Assembly: GCA_900770215.1 (NCBI GenBank)
Contig: CAAGJW010000062.1
Span: 25,331-89,330 of the forward strand
Source: Bacteroidales bacterium
GTDB taxonomy: Bacteria; Bacteroidota; Bacteroidia; Bacteroidales; Muribaculaceae
Direction of reading: 5' to 3'
Length of the DNA stretch: 64,000 bases
Shown: positions 1 to 6,714 of the stretch, in pieces
Numbering within the stretch: position 1 is the first letter of the stretch
Layout: each line of letters opens with the position of its first letter
Program-made: the position numbers and the translations under genes
Notes under the pieces: generated by a model
Told to the model about the DNA's origin: nothing
Database searches by the model: none
The model's input: the letters and a program-made list of their open reading frames with translations, nothing else

Positions 1-116
1 GCTGTCGTCACGAGAAGCCCGTTGGTGCCGTTTAGCTTAGCTATTTCGCTTGTCAATTGCTTGATTTGGCCGTTGCCGAAGATGATGCGCACCGGCTGTA
101 CATATTCCCAGTTCAT
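1..116 (-). CDS. Iron-containing alcohol dehydrogenase, 5' end only (partial)
   Basis: Only the first 38 codons are present; the gene runs off the left edge. The ATG is the complement of 114-116 and the peptide begins MNWEYVQPVRIIFGNGQ. The sequence P-x-x-I-x-F-G-x-G near the N-terminus is the usual opening of group III (iron-type) alcohol dehydrogenases such as the NADH/NADPH-dependent butanol dehydrogenases, and the run toward GLLVT fits the first strand of the nucleotide-binding half. A promoter-like pair sits just upstream at 139-170. The metal ligands lie outside the window, so the substrate cannot be judged; glycerol or lactaldehyde reductases of the same superfamily are alternatives. 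Confidence 0.65.
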   Translation of the reverse strand, partial: MNWEYVQPVRIIFGNGQIKQLTSEIAKLNGTNGLLVTT

Positions 117-138
117 TTCTCTTGTTTTTGATTTTCTA

Positions 139-170
139 CAAAGTTACGACTTTACTTCATCAATCGCAAA
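139..170 (-). promoter_or_regulatory. Promoter for the iron-type alcohol dehydrogenase
   Basis: On the minus strand TTTG (complement of 167-170) is followed after 20 bases by TAACTTTG (complement of 139-146), matching the Bacteroidetes housekeeping pattern. The -33 element coincides with the T-run of the terminator of the preceding operon, so terminator and promoter are nested. Confidence 0.55.
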
Positions 171-204
171 AAAATCGCCGAGAGGCACTGGGCTTCCCGG
201 CGAT
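166..204 (-). terminator. Rho-independent terminator of the lipoprotein operon
   Basis: On the minus strand ATCGCCG (complement of 198-204) pairs with CGGCGAT (complement of 174-180) and is followed by a T-run. It lies 25 bases past the stop of the lipoprotein gene that ends at 229. Confidence 0.7.
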
Positions 205-228
205 GACAGAATCGGTATTACGCTATGT

Positions 229-1047
229 TTAGTTGGTTGCAGCGCCAAACATGTTGCCGCTCACTTGCATGTTGCGGCCGTTGACCTTGCACTTGAGCGA
301 GAGCGAGGTGCCGTCGTTGCCTATTGCGCCCTCGAGCCCGGTGAAGGTGAATTTTTCTTGCTCATAGTTGTTGAGCGTGCCGGCCACCGAGTCGGCGCTC
401 AGGGAGTAGCCGCTTGCGGTGGGGGCGATCTTTATCCCCTTCACGGTGATGTACTGGTCGCGTGCGGCAATGGTGTTGTCGAGACCGAAACTGCTGATGG
501 TGAGTGTTGCAGTCATTGTGGGATTGTCGATAACAAAGGCATAGGTCGAGGCTGTGGTGGTGTACTCGTTTCTCGGGGTCGAGTCGTTGAAGCACAGGGT
601 CGTGGTCTTGGAGTAGAACAATCCGGCTGTGGCAAAGACGCGCTGCCCGTCGATTGTGTAGGACACATAGAGCGTGCCGTTGCTCAGGTCAAACTGGCCG
701 TTGAGGTTGGACACGGTGACACCGCTGTTGCTTGTGAACGTTGCCGTCGAGAAGGCATAGTAGTTGTCGCTGTTGTTGTAGTTGAGCTGCATCTCGGGCG
801 AGTCGAAGGTGATGTTGGCGCCGTCGATCACAATGCTTGGCGAGAGCTGAATGGTGCCGTTGGAGTAGTTGAGCGTGATGCTGTAGGTCGATGAGCTGTA
901 GGTGGCGCTGCTGCCGCCGTCGACAACGCGGTTGTACATTGTGGCAAGCAGGGTCTGCTTGTTGTTGTTGTCATCGTTGTTGTCTAGGCACGAGGTCATG
1001 CCCAGCAGCATGGCGGTGCATAAGAGGATGGTGAAAATTTTTTTCAT
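229..1047 (-). CDS. Surface lipoprotein, paralogue A of the tandem family
   Basis: A 272-residue predicted lipoprotein. The signal peptide ends in a lipobox GMTSC (Cys20), and the mature N-terminus is acidic (LDNNDD), as in surface-exported Bacteroidetes lipoproteins. The rest is rich in Thr, Ser, Asn and beta-strand patterns with no catalytic motif. It shares with the genes at 1084-1893, 1918-2787 and 5819-6664 a central G-x-LYVSYT-like strand, a later PTASGYSLSAD-like strand and a final VSG-x-x-F. It is the last gene of a run of three with gaps of 36 and 24 bases and ends at a terminator. The fold looks like an all-beta, lipocalin-like or two-lobed beta protein (inference); the function is unknown. 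Confidence 0.8.
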   Translation of the reverse strand: MKKIFTILLCTAMLLGMTSCLDNNDDNNNKQTLLATMYNRVVDGGSSATYSSSTYSITLNYSNGTIQLSPSIVIDGANITFDSPEMQLNYNNSDNYYAFSTATFTSNSGVTVSNLNGQFDLSNGTLYVSYTIDGQRVFATAGLFYSKTTTLCFNDSTPRNEYTTTASTYAFVIDNPTMTATLTISSFGLDNTIAARDQYITVKGIKIAPTASGYSLSADSVAGTLNNYEQEKFTFTGLEGAIGNDGTSLSLKCKVNGRNMQVSGNMFGAATN

Positions 1048-1083
1048 TTTCTTTCTATGTAAAGTCTATTTTTTGTTTGTTCG

Positions 1084-1893
1084 TTAGTTAAACAGTCTGC
1101 CTTTCACGGTGGCTTGCTGGTTGTCGAGTTGGAAAGTGCCGTTGAGCGAGTGCCAGTTGTTGTCGATGGTGAACTTGGCATTGCGCAGGTAGTGCATCTT
1201 GTAGTCGGCTATGGCTTTGAGCGTGTCGGCCGTGATGATGTAGCCTGTGCGGGTGGGGGTGACCTGGGCTCCGCTGTATTGCAGCACATGGTTTTGGCCG
1301 TCTTTTTCAGTTTGGATGTAGTAGATGCTTATGTTGGCCTTGTTGGTGCTGGTGTTCACGTCGAAGAGGTACACGGCCTGGTTTTGTGTCCATGCCGAGG
1401 TGGTGTGGGCGGTGTCGATCATCTGCGTCTCGGCGTAGGGGTAGGCCAGGCTTGAGGTGCTCTTTACGGTGTAGGTGCCGTTGACGGTGTACTCAAGATA
1501 GAGTGTGCCTGTGATGTAGTCAAAGCTGCCGCTTAGCCCCGACACGGTTGCGCCCGTAGCTTGCACATTGGAGGTGTTGAAGGTGAAGTAGCCCTTGGTT
1601 TGGTCATAGGTCATGTCGACTGTGGTGCTGAAGCTCACTGTGCCTCCGGCTGTCTTGCCGCTGGTGTAGGGGGTGGCTGTTGTCGAGATTTCGAGCGTGT
1701 TGTCGCCCGAGTTGAAGGCGTAGTTTACGGCCGACTTGGTGATCGTGCTGCTGTCGGCACCCTTGCTGGTTGCTATGTTGTAGGTCACGATCGAGTAGGA
1801 ATAGGTGCTGCCTCCGCTCGAGTTGTTGCACGAGCTCAAGCCGAGCAAGATGGTGGCGAGGATTGCCGTCGTGATGATGGTGGTGAGTCGCAT
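1084..1893 (-). CDS. Surface lipoprotein, paralogue B of the tandem family
   Basis: A 269-residue predicted lipoprotein with lipobox LGLSSC (Cys22) followed by a Ser/Gly-rich linker. The middle contains ITGTLYLEYTVNG, the counterpart of the GTLYVSYTIDG strand in paralogue A, and the second half has TPTRTGYIITADTL, again parallel to A. It ends in TVKGRLFN, the counterpart of the family's terminal VSG-x-x-F strand. It lies 24 bases after paralogue C and 36 before A with no promoter visible in either gap, so the three are probably co-transcribed. No enzyme motif is visible. It is likely anchored in the outer membrane, facing outward (inference); the ligand is unknown. Confidence 0.78.
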   Translation of the reverse strand: MRLTTIITTAILATILLGLSSCNNSSGGSTYSYSIVTYNIATSKGADSSTITKSAVNYAFNSGDNTLEISTTATPYTSGKTAGGTVSFSTTVDMTYDQTKGYFTFNTSNVQATGATVSGLSGSFDYITGTLYLEYTVNGTYTVKSTSSLAYPYAETQMIDTAHTTSAWTQNQAVYLFDVNTSTNKANISIYYIQTEKDGQNHVLQYSGAQVTPTRTGYIITADTLKAIADYKMHYLRNAKFTIDNNWHSLNGTFQLDNQQATVKGRLFN

Positions 1894-1917
1894 GTGCTGC
1901 TTTCTTGTTTTAGTGAA

Positions 1918-2787
1918 TTAGATACTTATCGTGCCGCTCACAGTCACTTTGGCGCCCTGCATGTTGAATGTGGCGCGGACGGTGTTGTTCTCCAGGTCGA
2001 TGGTGGCATCGAGATTGTCGATAGTGATTTTGGCCGTCTGATACTTGGTGCTTGCGCTGGTGACGTAGGTGCCCACAGCAGCAAGGCCGGTGCCCGTGAT
2101 GCGGTAGCCCTTAGGCGTGATGGTGAGGGTGGCATTGTTGGCCACAATGGTCATGTAGGTGCGAGGTATCTTCACATCAGTATACTGGCTGATGGTGAAG
2201 TTGGCAGTCATCTTGGTGGGGTTGATGGCAAACGACGACATGGGCAGCTGGTGTATGGCCGTGGTGTCGCTCCACACGCTTGTGGTCGTGGTGCTGGTCG
2301 ATGTGGAGATGGTGGGCAGGGTCGATATCACCTTGTAGGCAGTGTTGTGGCTGTCGGTGGCGGTATAGCTCCAGAAGATATTCTGGTCGATGAGGTCGAT
2401 GTGGCCTGTGAAATAGGAGATGCCGCTCACGGCTTTATCGTTGGTGAATGTGTATATGTTGGCTTTTTCCTCGCTGTTGCTTGCAGTCACTCCATCCCAC
2501 GAGAATTGATAGGTGTTGCCTGCCAGTGTGGCTTCGAGGGTGGGGTTGAAGGAGAGCTGCGATTTGTCGGCTGTGAGCCGGTACACGATTTTCTGGTCGT
2601 TGATCGAGGCACTGGCAGCCGTTGTACTGTCGGTGGCGGTGGTGTTATACACGTGGTTGAGCAGCTGCACGTTCCATGTGCGCTCCTTGGTGTAGTCGAG
2701 TCCTTTGTACTTGTCGTTGTCGTTGCACGACACTATACTGAATACAAGGGCAGTGATTGCTACTGCTGAAATAAATTTCTTTATCAT
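1918..2787 (-). CDS. Surface lipoprotein, paralogue C of the tandem family
   Basis: A 289-residue predicted lipoprotein: signal peptide, Cys21 in FSIVSC, then acidic NDNDKYKG. It keeps the family landmarks in weaker form: IDQNIFWSYTATD in the middle, ITPKGYRITGTGL later, and a C-terminal KVTVSGTISI. It is the first gene of the three-gene run that ends at 229; a TAATTTTG -7 box (complement of 2810-2817) lies 23 bases upstream, without a good -33 element. Divergence from A and B is high, suggesting an old duplication. Function unknown. Confidence 0.76.
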   Translation of the reverse strand: MIKKFISAVAITALVFSIVSCNDNDKYKGLDYTKERTWNVQLLNHVYNTTATDSTTAASASINDQKIVYRLTADKSQLSFNPTLEATLAGNTYQFSWDGVTASNSEEKANIYTFTNDKAVSGISYFTGHIDLIDQNIFWSYTATDSHNTAYKVISTLPTISTSTSTTTTSVWSDTTAIHQLPMSSFAINPTKMTANFTISQYTDVKIPRTYMTIVANNATLTITPKGYRITGTGLAAVGTYVTSASTKYQTAKITIDNLDATIDLENNTVRATFNMQGAKVTVSGTISI

Positions 2788-2835
2788 TGGTTGTGCTGTA
2801 TTTTGTTTACAAAATTAAGCCATTGTTGCAATAAA

Positions 2836-2874
2836 AACACGGGAAGAGGCAAAATACTGCTTCTCCCCGTGAAG
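2836..2874 (-). terminator. Terminator between lipoprotein genes
   Basis: A hairpin with CACGGG (2838-2843) pairing with CCCGTG (2866-2871) and an extended GAGG/CTTC-type stem, flanked by an A-run on the left and a T-run on the right. It can therefore stop transcription in either direction; here it follows the minus-strand gene that ends at 2920. Confidence 0.65.
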
Positions 2875-2919
2875 TTTTTAAATTTTTTTAATTCATTGTT
2901 TTTGCCCTGTGTGGCACGG

Positions 2920-3417
2920 TCACCCATTGTTTTGCATGAGTGCCAGGTAGTTGAGCAAGGCTTGCACGTCGATTTTGCTGTCAAAGGTCATTTCCTGGCT
3001 GCCATTGAGCAGCCACGTCACGTGCACGGTTTGCTCGGCCAGGTTGATATTGCCCTCGATGTTGGTGACTACAAAGAGATTGCTTTCTACCTTGTCACCT
3101 TTGAAGGCAATATAGTTGATGTCGCGCATGCTGGCACTCAGCTGGTCGCTGCTCAGGTGCAGGGTCACAGGCAGTTTGCTGTTTTTGGCGTTGAGCGTGA
3201 GATTGGAAATGGTCATTGTCAAGCGGTTGTCCTTGCTCACGTTGATGTCGACATCGCAGTTGGCATCGTAGGTGAGCGAGTCGGGTCCCAGGGCTTTCAC
3301 CGTGCCTCCCTTGAAGGAGAAGGAGAGCAGGTCTTTCTCATCGTTGTCGCTGCAGCTGCTCATGCCCAGCAGTACCACTGCCAGTGTCATGAGTATTGCA
3401 AGTGTTTTTTTCATCAT
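2920..3417 (-). CDS. Small lipoprotein, function unknown
   Basis: A 165-residue predicted lipoprotein. The frame extends upstream to 3558, but the start is placed at the ATG complementary to 3415-3417 because it opens a clean lipoprotein signal (MMKKTLAILMTLAVVLLGMSSC, Cys22) followed by acidic SDNDEKD. The mature part is beta-rich (LPVTLHLSSDQLSASM, VESNLFVVTNIEGNINLAE), reminiscent of calycin-like domains of gut Bacteroidales; this resemblance is weak. It has its own promoter at 3444-3474 and its own terminator, so it is probably a single-gene unit inside the surface cluster. Confidence 0.72.
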   Translation of the reverse strand: MMKKTLAILMTLAVVLLGMSSCSDNDEKDLLSFSFKGGTVKALGPDSLTYDANCDVDINVSKDNRLTMTISNLTLNAKNSKLPVTLHLSSDQLSASMRDINYIAFKGDKVESNLFVVTNIEGNINLAEQTVHVTWLLNGSQEMTFDSKIDVQALLNYLALMQNNG

Positions 3418-3443
3418 GCTTGTGTCTTTTTTTTCGTTCCGTG

Positions 3444-3474
3444 CAAAATTACTGATTTCTGTGCTTGTTGTCAA
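3444..3474 (-). promoter_or_regulatory. Promoter of the small lipoprotein gene
   Basis: Minus strand: TTG (complement of 3472-3474), 20 bases, then TAATTTTG (complement of 3444-3451). This fits the Bacteroidetes consensus and lies 27 bases upstream of the ATG. Confidence 0.55.
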
Positions 3475-3534
3475 GTGGCTTGGGTGAATATTACCACTTT
3501 TCACGAAGTGTGACCTGACTAGCATGCAACACGA

Positions 3535-3566
3535 CGCCGCTCCTGCAGCCTGGTGCAAGAGCGGCG
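3535..3566 (-). terminator. Hairpin after the LRR gene, possible terminator
   Basis: CGCCGCTC (3535-3542) pairs perfectly with GAGCGGCG (3559-3566), 23 bases past the stop of the LRR gene. There is no T-run on the minus-strand 3' side, so termination would be weak or Rho-assisted. Confidence 0.4.
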
Positions 3567-3589
3567 TTGCGATGAGTGTGTGGGCTGGT

Positions 3590-5635
3590 TTATTTCACCA
3601 GTTGCTTTACGGTGCTTGTGGTGCCGTCGGTGTAGGTCGTTGTCACGATGTTGACAGTGCCCTGCATCGGGATGCTGCTCTGGTGGCCTTGCAGGTCGCA
3701 GTAGGTGCGGCATGCAACGGTCTTGGCACTTGTGCTCAGCTCGTCGATGGCGGTGTAGTCGCCGGCAATGAGGAAGTCTTTCCACACATCGGCGGCCTTG
3801 TAGGCTGCGGTGCTGGCGGGCAGCACGTGCAGCGTGCACTTGCTCTTGTCGACGCCGGCAAACACGGTCGTGTCGATGGCGATGGGCTCGGCTACCAGGC
3901 AGTCGATGCTCGAGAGCGACTTGCAGCCCTCAAAGGCGCTCTGCTCGATGCCTATCACACTCTCGGGCAGGAGCACATGGCCCAGGTTGAGGCAGTCGAG
4001 AAATGCGTTCTTGCCTATCACGCCCAGTGTCTTGGAATATTGCACATCGGTGAGCAACGAGTCGTCCCAGAAGATGCCGGTCGAGAGGGTCTCGATGTTG
4101 TCGGGCAGACTTATGCTCTTGAGGCTGTGGCAGCGCGAGAAGGCATACTCGCCCACGCTCTCGACCGTGGCTGGCACGCTCACTTGCTCGAGACCTGTGC
4201 CCTGGAAGGCAAAGCCCTCGATGGTGTTGACACTGGCTGGCAGGTTGATGCTCTTGAGATTGACGCAAGAGGTGAAGGCGTTGGAGCCTATTACTTTCAC
4301 CTTGTTGAAGTCGACGCTGGCGAGCGAGCTGTCGTTCCAGAACACGTGCTCGTTGATGGTCGTGAGACTGTCGGGCATGGCGAAGGCCTTGAGCGAGGGG
4401 CACTTGGAGAAGGCATAGGCATCGATGCGCGATACCTTGCTGCCCAGGGTCACTCGCTCGAGCGACTTGCAGCCCTGGAAGGCAAAGCCGCCTATCTGTG
4501 TCACGCTCTCGGGCAGTGTTATTTCTTTGAGCGAGATGCAATCGAGAAATGTGCTGAGCTCGATATAGGTCATGGTGGAGGGGAAGTTCACTTTTTCCAG
4601 CTTGTCGCAGTTGGAAAACATGCCTCGGCCCATGTCGGTGAGCTTGCCGGGCAGGGTCACCTCGGTGATGTTGTCGAGGTCCTCAAAGGCAAAGGGACCT
4701 GTGGTGGTGAGCGTCGACGGCAGGTCGAGGCTCGTGAGTCCGGCTCCGCAGAAGCCCAGCTCGCCTACGGTGGTCAGCCCCTCGGGCAGGGTCACGCTCT
4801 TGACTGGTGCATGATAGAAGGCAAAGTCGCCCACCCGGGTCACACCCTGGGGGATGACGTAGCTCTCGGCGTTGAGCGCGGGAAACACCACGAGCTCGGT
4901 CTTGTCCTTGCTATAGAGCACGCCGCCCACGCTGGTGTAGTGCTGGTTGCGCTCGTCGACGGTAAACGACTTGAGGCTCGAGCACGCGGCAAAGGGCGAC
5001 ATGCCCATGCTCTCGAGCGCGGCGCCATAGTGCACGGTCTCGAGTGCCGAGCAGCCCATGAGCGCCATCTTGCCCAGCGAGGTCATCTTGTCGGGAAATG
5101 AGATGCTCTTGAGGGCCTTGCAGCCGTAGAACGCACCCAGTCCCAGCGATTGCAGGGTGCTGGGCAGGGTCACCTGGGTCATACCGTCGCAGGCATAGAA
5201 GGTGTAGTTTCCCAGTGTGGTCACGCCCTCGGGCACGGTCATCGAGGTCACGCCGCTGCACTTGTAGAAGGCATAGTTGCCTATGGTGGTCACGGTCGAC
5301 GGCAACTTGATCTCGGTGAGCTTGGCATCGGCATTGAATGCCCACTGCTCGATGGTGGTCAAGCCCTCGGGCAGGCTCACCGAGGTGAGATTGCTGCACT
5401 TGGCAAAGGCTTTTTTGCCTATCTGCACCACCTTGTAGGTGGCAGTGCCGTTGGTCACGGTGGCTGGTATCACGACGTCGCCGCTGTAGGCTGTCGCGCC
5501 GGCCACTACCTCGGCGGTGCTGTCGGTGAGCGGGTTGTAGTTGATGCCGTTGCTCTCAAAGCTGGCACTGGCTGGCAGGGTTGCCATGGCCATGATCGAT
5601 AGCAGTAGAGTAGTTGTGTAGAATAGTTTCATCAA
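3590..5635 (-). CDS. BspA-like leucine-rich repeat surface protein
   Basis: A 681-residue secreted protein. A signal peptide (MMKLFYTTTLLLSIMAMATLPASAS) is followed by about twenty repeats of roughly 23 residues with the LRR_5/BspA pattern (L-x-x-I-x-L-P-x-x-V-x-x-IG-x-x-AF-x-x-C). The repeats end near residue 600. The last 60 or so residues (a YCDLQG motif, then TTTYTDGTTSTVKQLVK) resemble the short C-terminal beta domains found on many secreted Bacteroidales proteins and may act in sorting or anchoring. BspA-like proteins bind host matrix or other bacteria in characterised cases; here adhesion is inference. It has its own promoter (5684-5714) and lies between two lipoprotein genes. The strong repetition gives long spurious open frames on the opposite strand. 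Confidence 0.88.
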   Translation of the reverse strand: MMKLFYTTTLLLSIMAMATLPASASFESNGINYNPLTDSTAEVVAGATAYSGDVVIPATVTNGTATYKVVQIGKKAFAKCSNLTSVSLPEGLTTIEQWAFNADAKLTEIKLPSTVTTIGNYAFYKCSGVTSMTVPEGVTTLGNYTFYACDGMTQVTLPSTLQSLGLGAFYGCKALKSISFPDKMTSLGKMALMGCSALETVHYGAALESMGMSPFAACSSLKSFTVDERNQHYTSVGGVLYSKDKTELVVFPALNAESYVIPQGVTRVGDFAFYHAPVKSVTLPEGLTTVGELGFCGAGLTSLDLPSTLTTTGPFAFEDLDNITEVTLPGKLTDMGRGMFSNCDKLEKVNFPSTMTYIELSTFLDCISLKEITLPESVTQIGGFAFQGCKSLERVTLGSKVSRIDAYAFSKCPSLKAFAMPDSLTTINEHVFWNDSSLASVDFNKVKVIGSNAFTSCVNLKSINLPASVNTIEGFAFQGTGLEQVSVPATVESVGEYAFSRCHSLKSISLPDNIETLSTGIFWDDSLLTDVQYSKTLGVIGKNAFLDCLNLGHVLLPESVIGIEQSAFEGCKSLSSIDCLVAEPIAIDTTVFAGVDKSKCTLHVLPASTAAYKAADVWKDFLIAGDYTAIDELSTSAKTVACRTYCDLQGHQSSIPMQGTVNIVTTTYTDGTTSTVKQLVK

Positions 5636-5683
5636 TTTGTATTTTTTTTAGAGATTAAACTTGCTGTTTTGTTATGAATTGCG

Positions 5684-5714
5684 CAAAATTAACATAGATT
5701 TATAGCTTGTGCAA
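5684..5714 (-). promoter_or_regulatory. Promoter of the LRR protein gene
   Basis: Minus strand: TTG (complement of 5712-5714), 20 bases, TAATTTTG (complement of 5684-5691), about 50 bases before the start codon. Confidence 0.55.
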
Positions 5715-5734
5715 TTTTTTTTTGCTTGTCGGGG

Positions 5735-5770
5735 CAAAATAAAGGCATGAATCGTCACAATCCATGCCTT
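5735..5770 (-). terminator. Terminator of the TonB receptor-lipoprotein operon
   Basis: Minus strand: AAGGCATG (complement of 5763-5770) pairs with CATGCCTT (complement of 5742-5749), followed by a T-rich stretch (TTATTTTG). It lies about 50 bases past the stop of the lipoprotein gene ending at 5819. Confidence 0.65.
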
Positions 5771-5818
5771 GTCGTGATTCATTCAAATTGTATGTGTATA
5801 CTTAATAACTCTTTCTCT

Positions 5819-6664
5819 TTAGTTGGTGGCGGGGTAGTAGAGCGAGCCACTGTAAGACACCGTTTGGCCGTAGCAGGTGAACTGCAAGGCATAGGTCTTG
5901 GCCACCAGGTCGACACTGGCAGTGAGGTCGGTGATTGTGCGGTCTTTCATCGGAGCCTCGGTGGTGCCTGTGGTGTAATAGGGCACAATGTCGGTACCAC
6001 TCATGGTGTAGCCTGTGGCTGTGGGTGTGATTGTGGTAGTAGCCAACGGAATGCGTATTTGCTTGAGTGTTGGCATGTTGGGGGCAAACTGGATGTTAAA
6101 CATCTCGATGTCGCCTTTCCATGCCCCGTTGGCCTGGTACAGGAAATAGGAGATATAGGTGTCGTTGGTCGTGCTGTAGCTAAACTTGCCGTCGCTCAGG
6201 GCTGAGTAGTAGAGTTGGCTCGACACATACACGGTCCAGGTGTTGTTGACCACAAACGACACGTAAAGCACACCGTCTTTGGGGTTGGTATAGCCGTCGA
6301 CGTTGGTCACTGTGTAGCCCTGCATGGGAGTCACCGTTGCAGCTGTAAAGTGATACTCGGTGCGGCTGTTCTTGCCCGTGGTGTATTTCAAGCCTTCGAG
6401 CGAGAAGGTGACGCTGGGCATGCGTTTTGAGAAACTGATGTCCTTGAACGTGAGGCTCACGGTGCCCTTCGACGGGTCGACGGTGACGTCGGTCGCGCAG
6501 CTGCTCTCGTTGCTCACGTTGCCACCTGTCACGGTTTTCACATTCAGGGCCTCGATGCTGGTTGTCGAGCCTGTGGGTCCCAGGGGCTCGTCGTTGTCGT
6601 CGCCGCAGGCGGTGAAGCTCAAGAGCACTGCCATGGCGGCAAGAAGCGATAGTAATTTTTTCAT
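5819..6664 (-). CDS. Surface lipoprotein, paralogue D, partner of the TonB receptor
   Basis: A 281-residue predicted lipoprotein. The start is placed at the complement of 6662-6664 rather than further upstream because it opens a lipoprotein signal (MKKLLSLLAAMAVLLSFTAC, Cys20) followed by acidic GDDNDEPLG. It carries the same landmarks as paralogues A-C: KDGVLYVSFVVNN in the middle, TPTATGYTMSGTDI later, and a terminal VSYSGSLYYP. It starts 50 bases after the TonB receptor gene ends, so the two are probably co-transcribed; a lipoprotein next to a TonB receptor often captures the ligand or caps the barrel (established for SusD- and HmuY-like pairs, inferred here). It is neither SusD nor HmuY by sequence. 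The ligand is unknown. Confidence 0.8.
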   Translation of the reverse strand: MKKLLSLLAAMAVLLSFTACGDDNDEPLGPTGSTTSIEALNVKTVTGGNVSNESSCATDVTVDPSKGTVSLTFKDISFSKRMPSVTFSLEGLKYTTGKNSRTEYHFTAATVTPMQGYTVTNVDGYTNPKDGVLYVSFVVNNTWTVYVSSQLYYSALSDGKFSYSTTNDTYISYFLYQANGAWKGDIEMFNIQFAPNMPTLKQIRIPLATTTITPTATGYTMSGTDIVPYYTTGTTEAPMKDRTITDLTASVDLVAKTYALQFTCYGQTVSYSGSLYYPATN

Positions 6665-6714
6665 TGTGCTGTGTGATTTTATTAATAAATGTTTTCGGTA
6701 AAGTTTGCTATTTT

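Noticed and set aside
1561..2769. A 402-codon plus-strand open frame
   Set aside because: It runs antisense across two lipoprotein genes and the gap between them, and has a low-complexity Val/Gly/His-rich translation typical of shadow frames.
3524..5101. A 525-codon open frame on the plus strand
   Set aside because: It is antisense to the LRR gene; the repeated LRR codons leave the opposite strand open. No start context or motif supports it.
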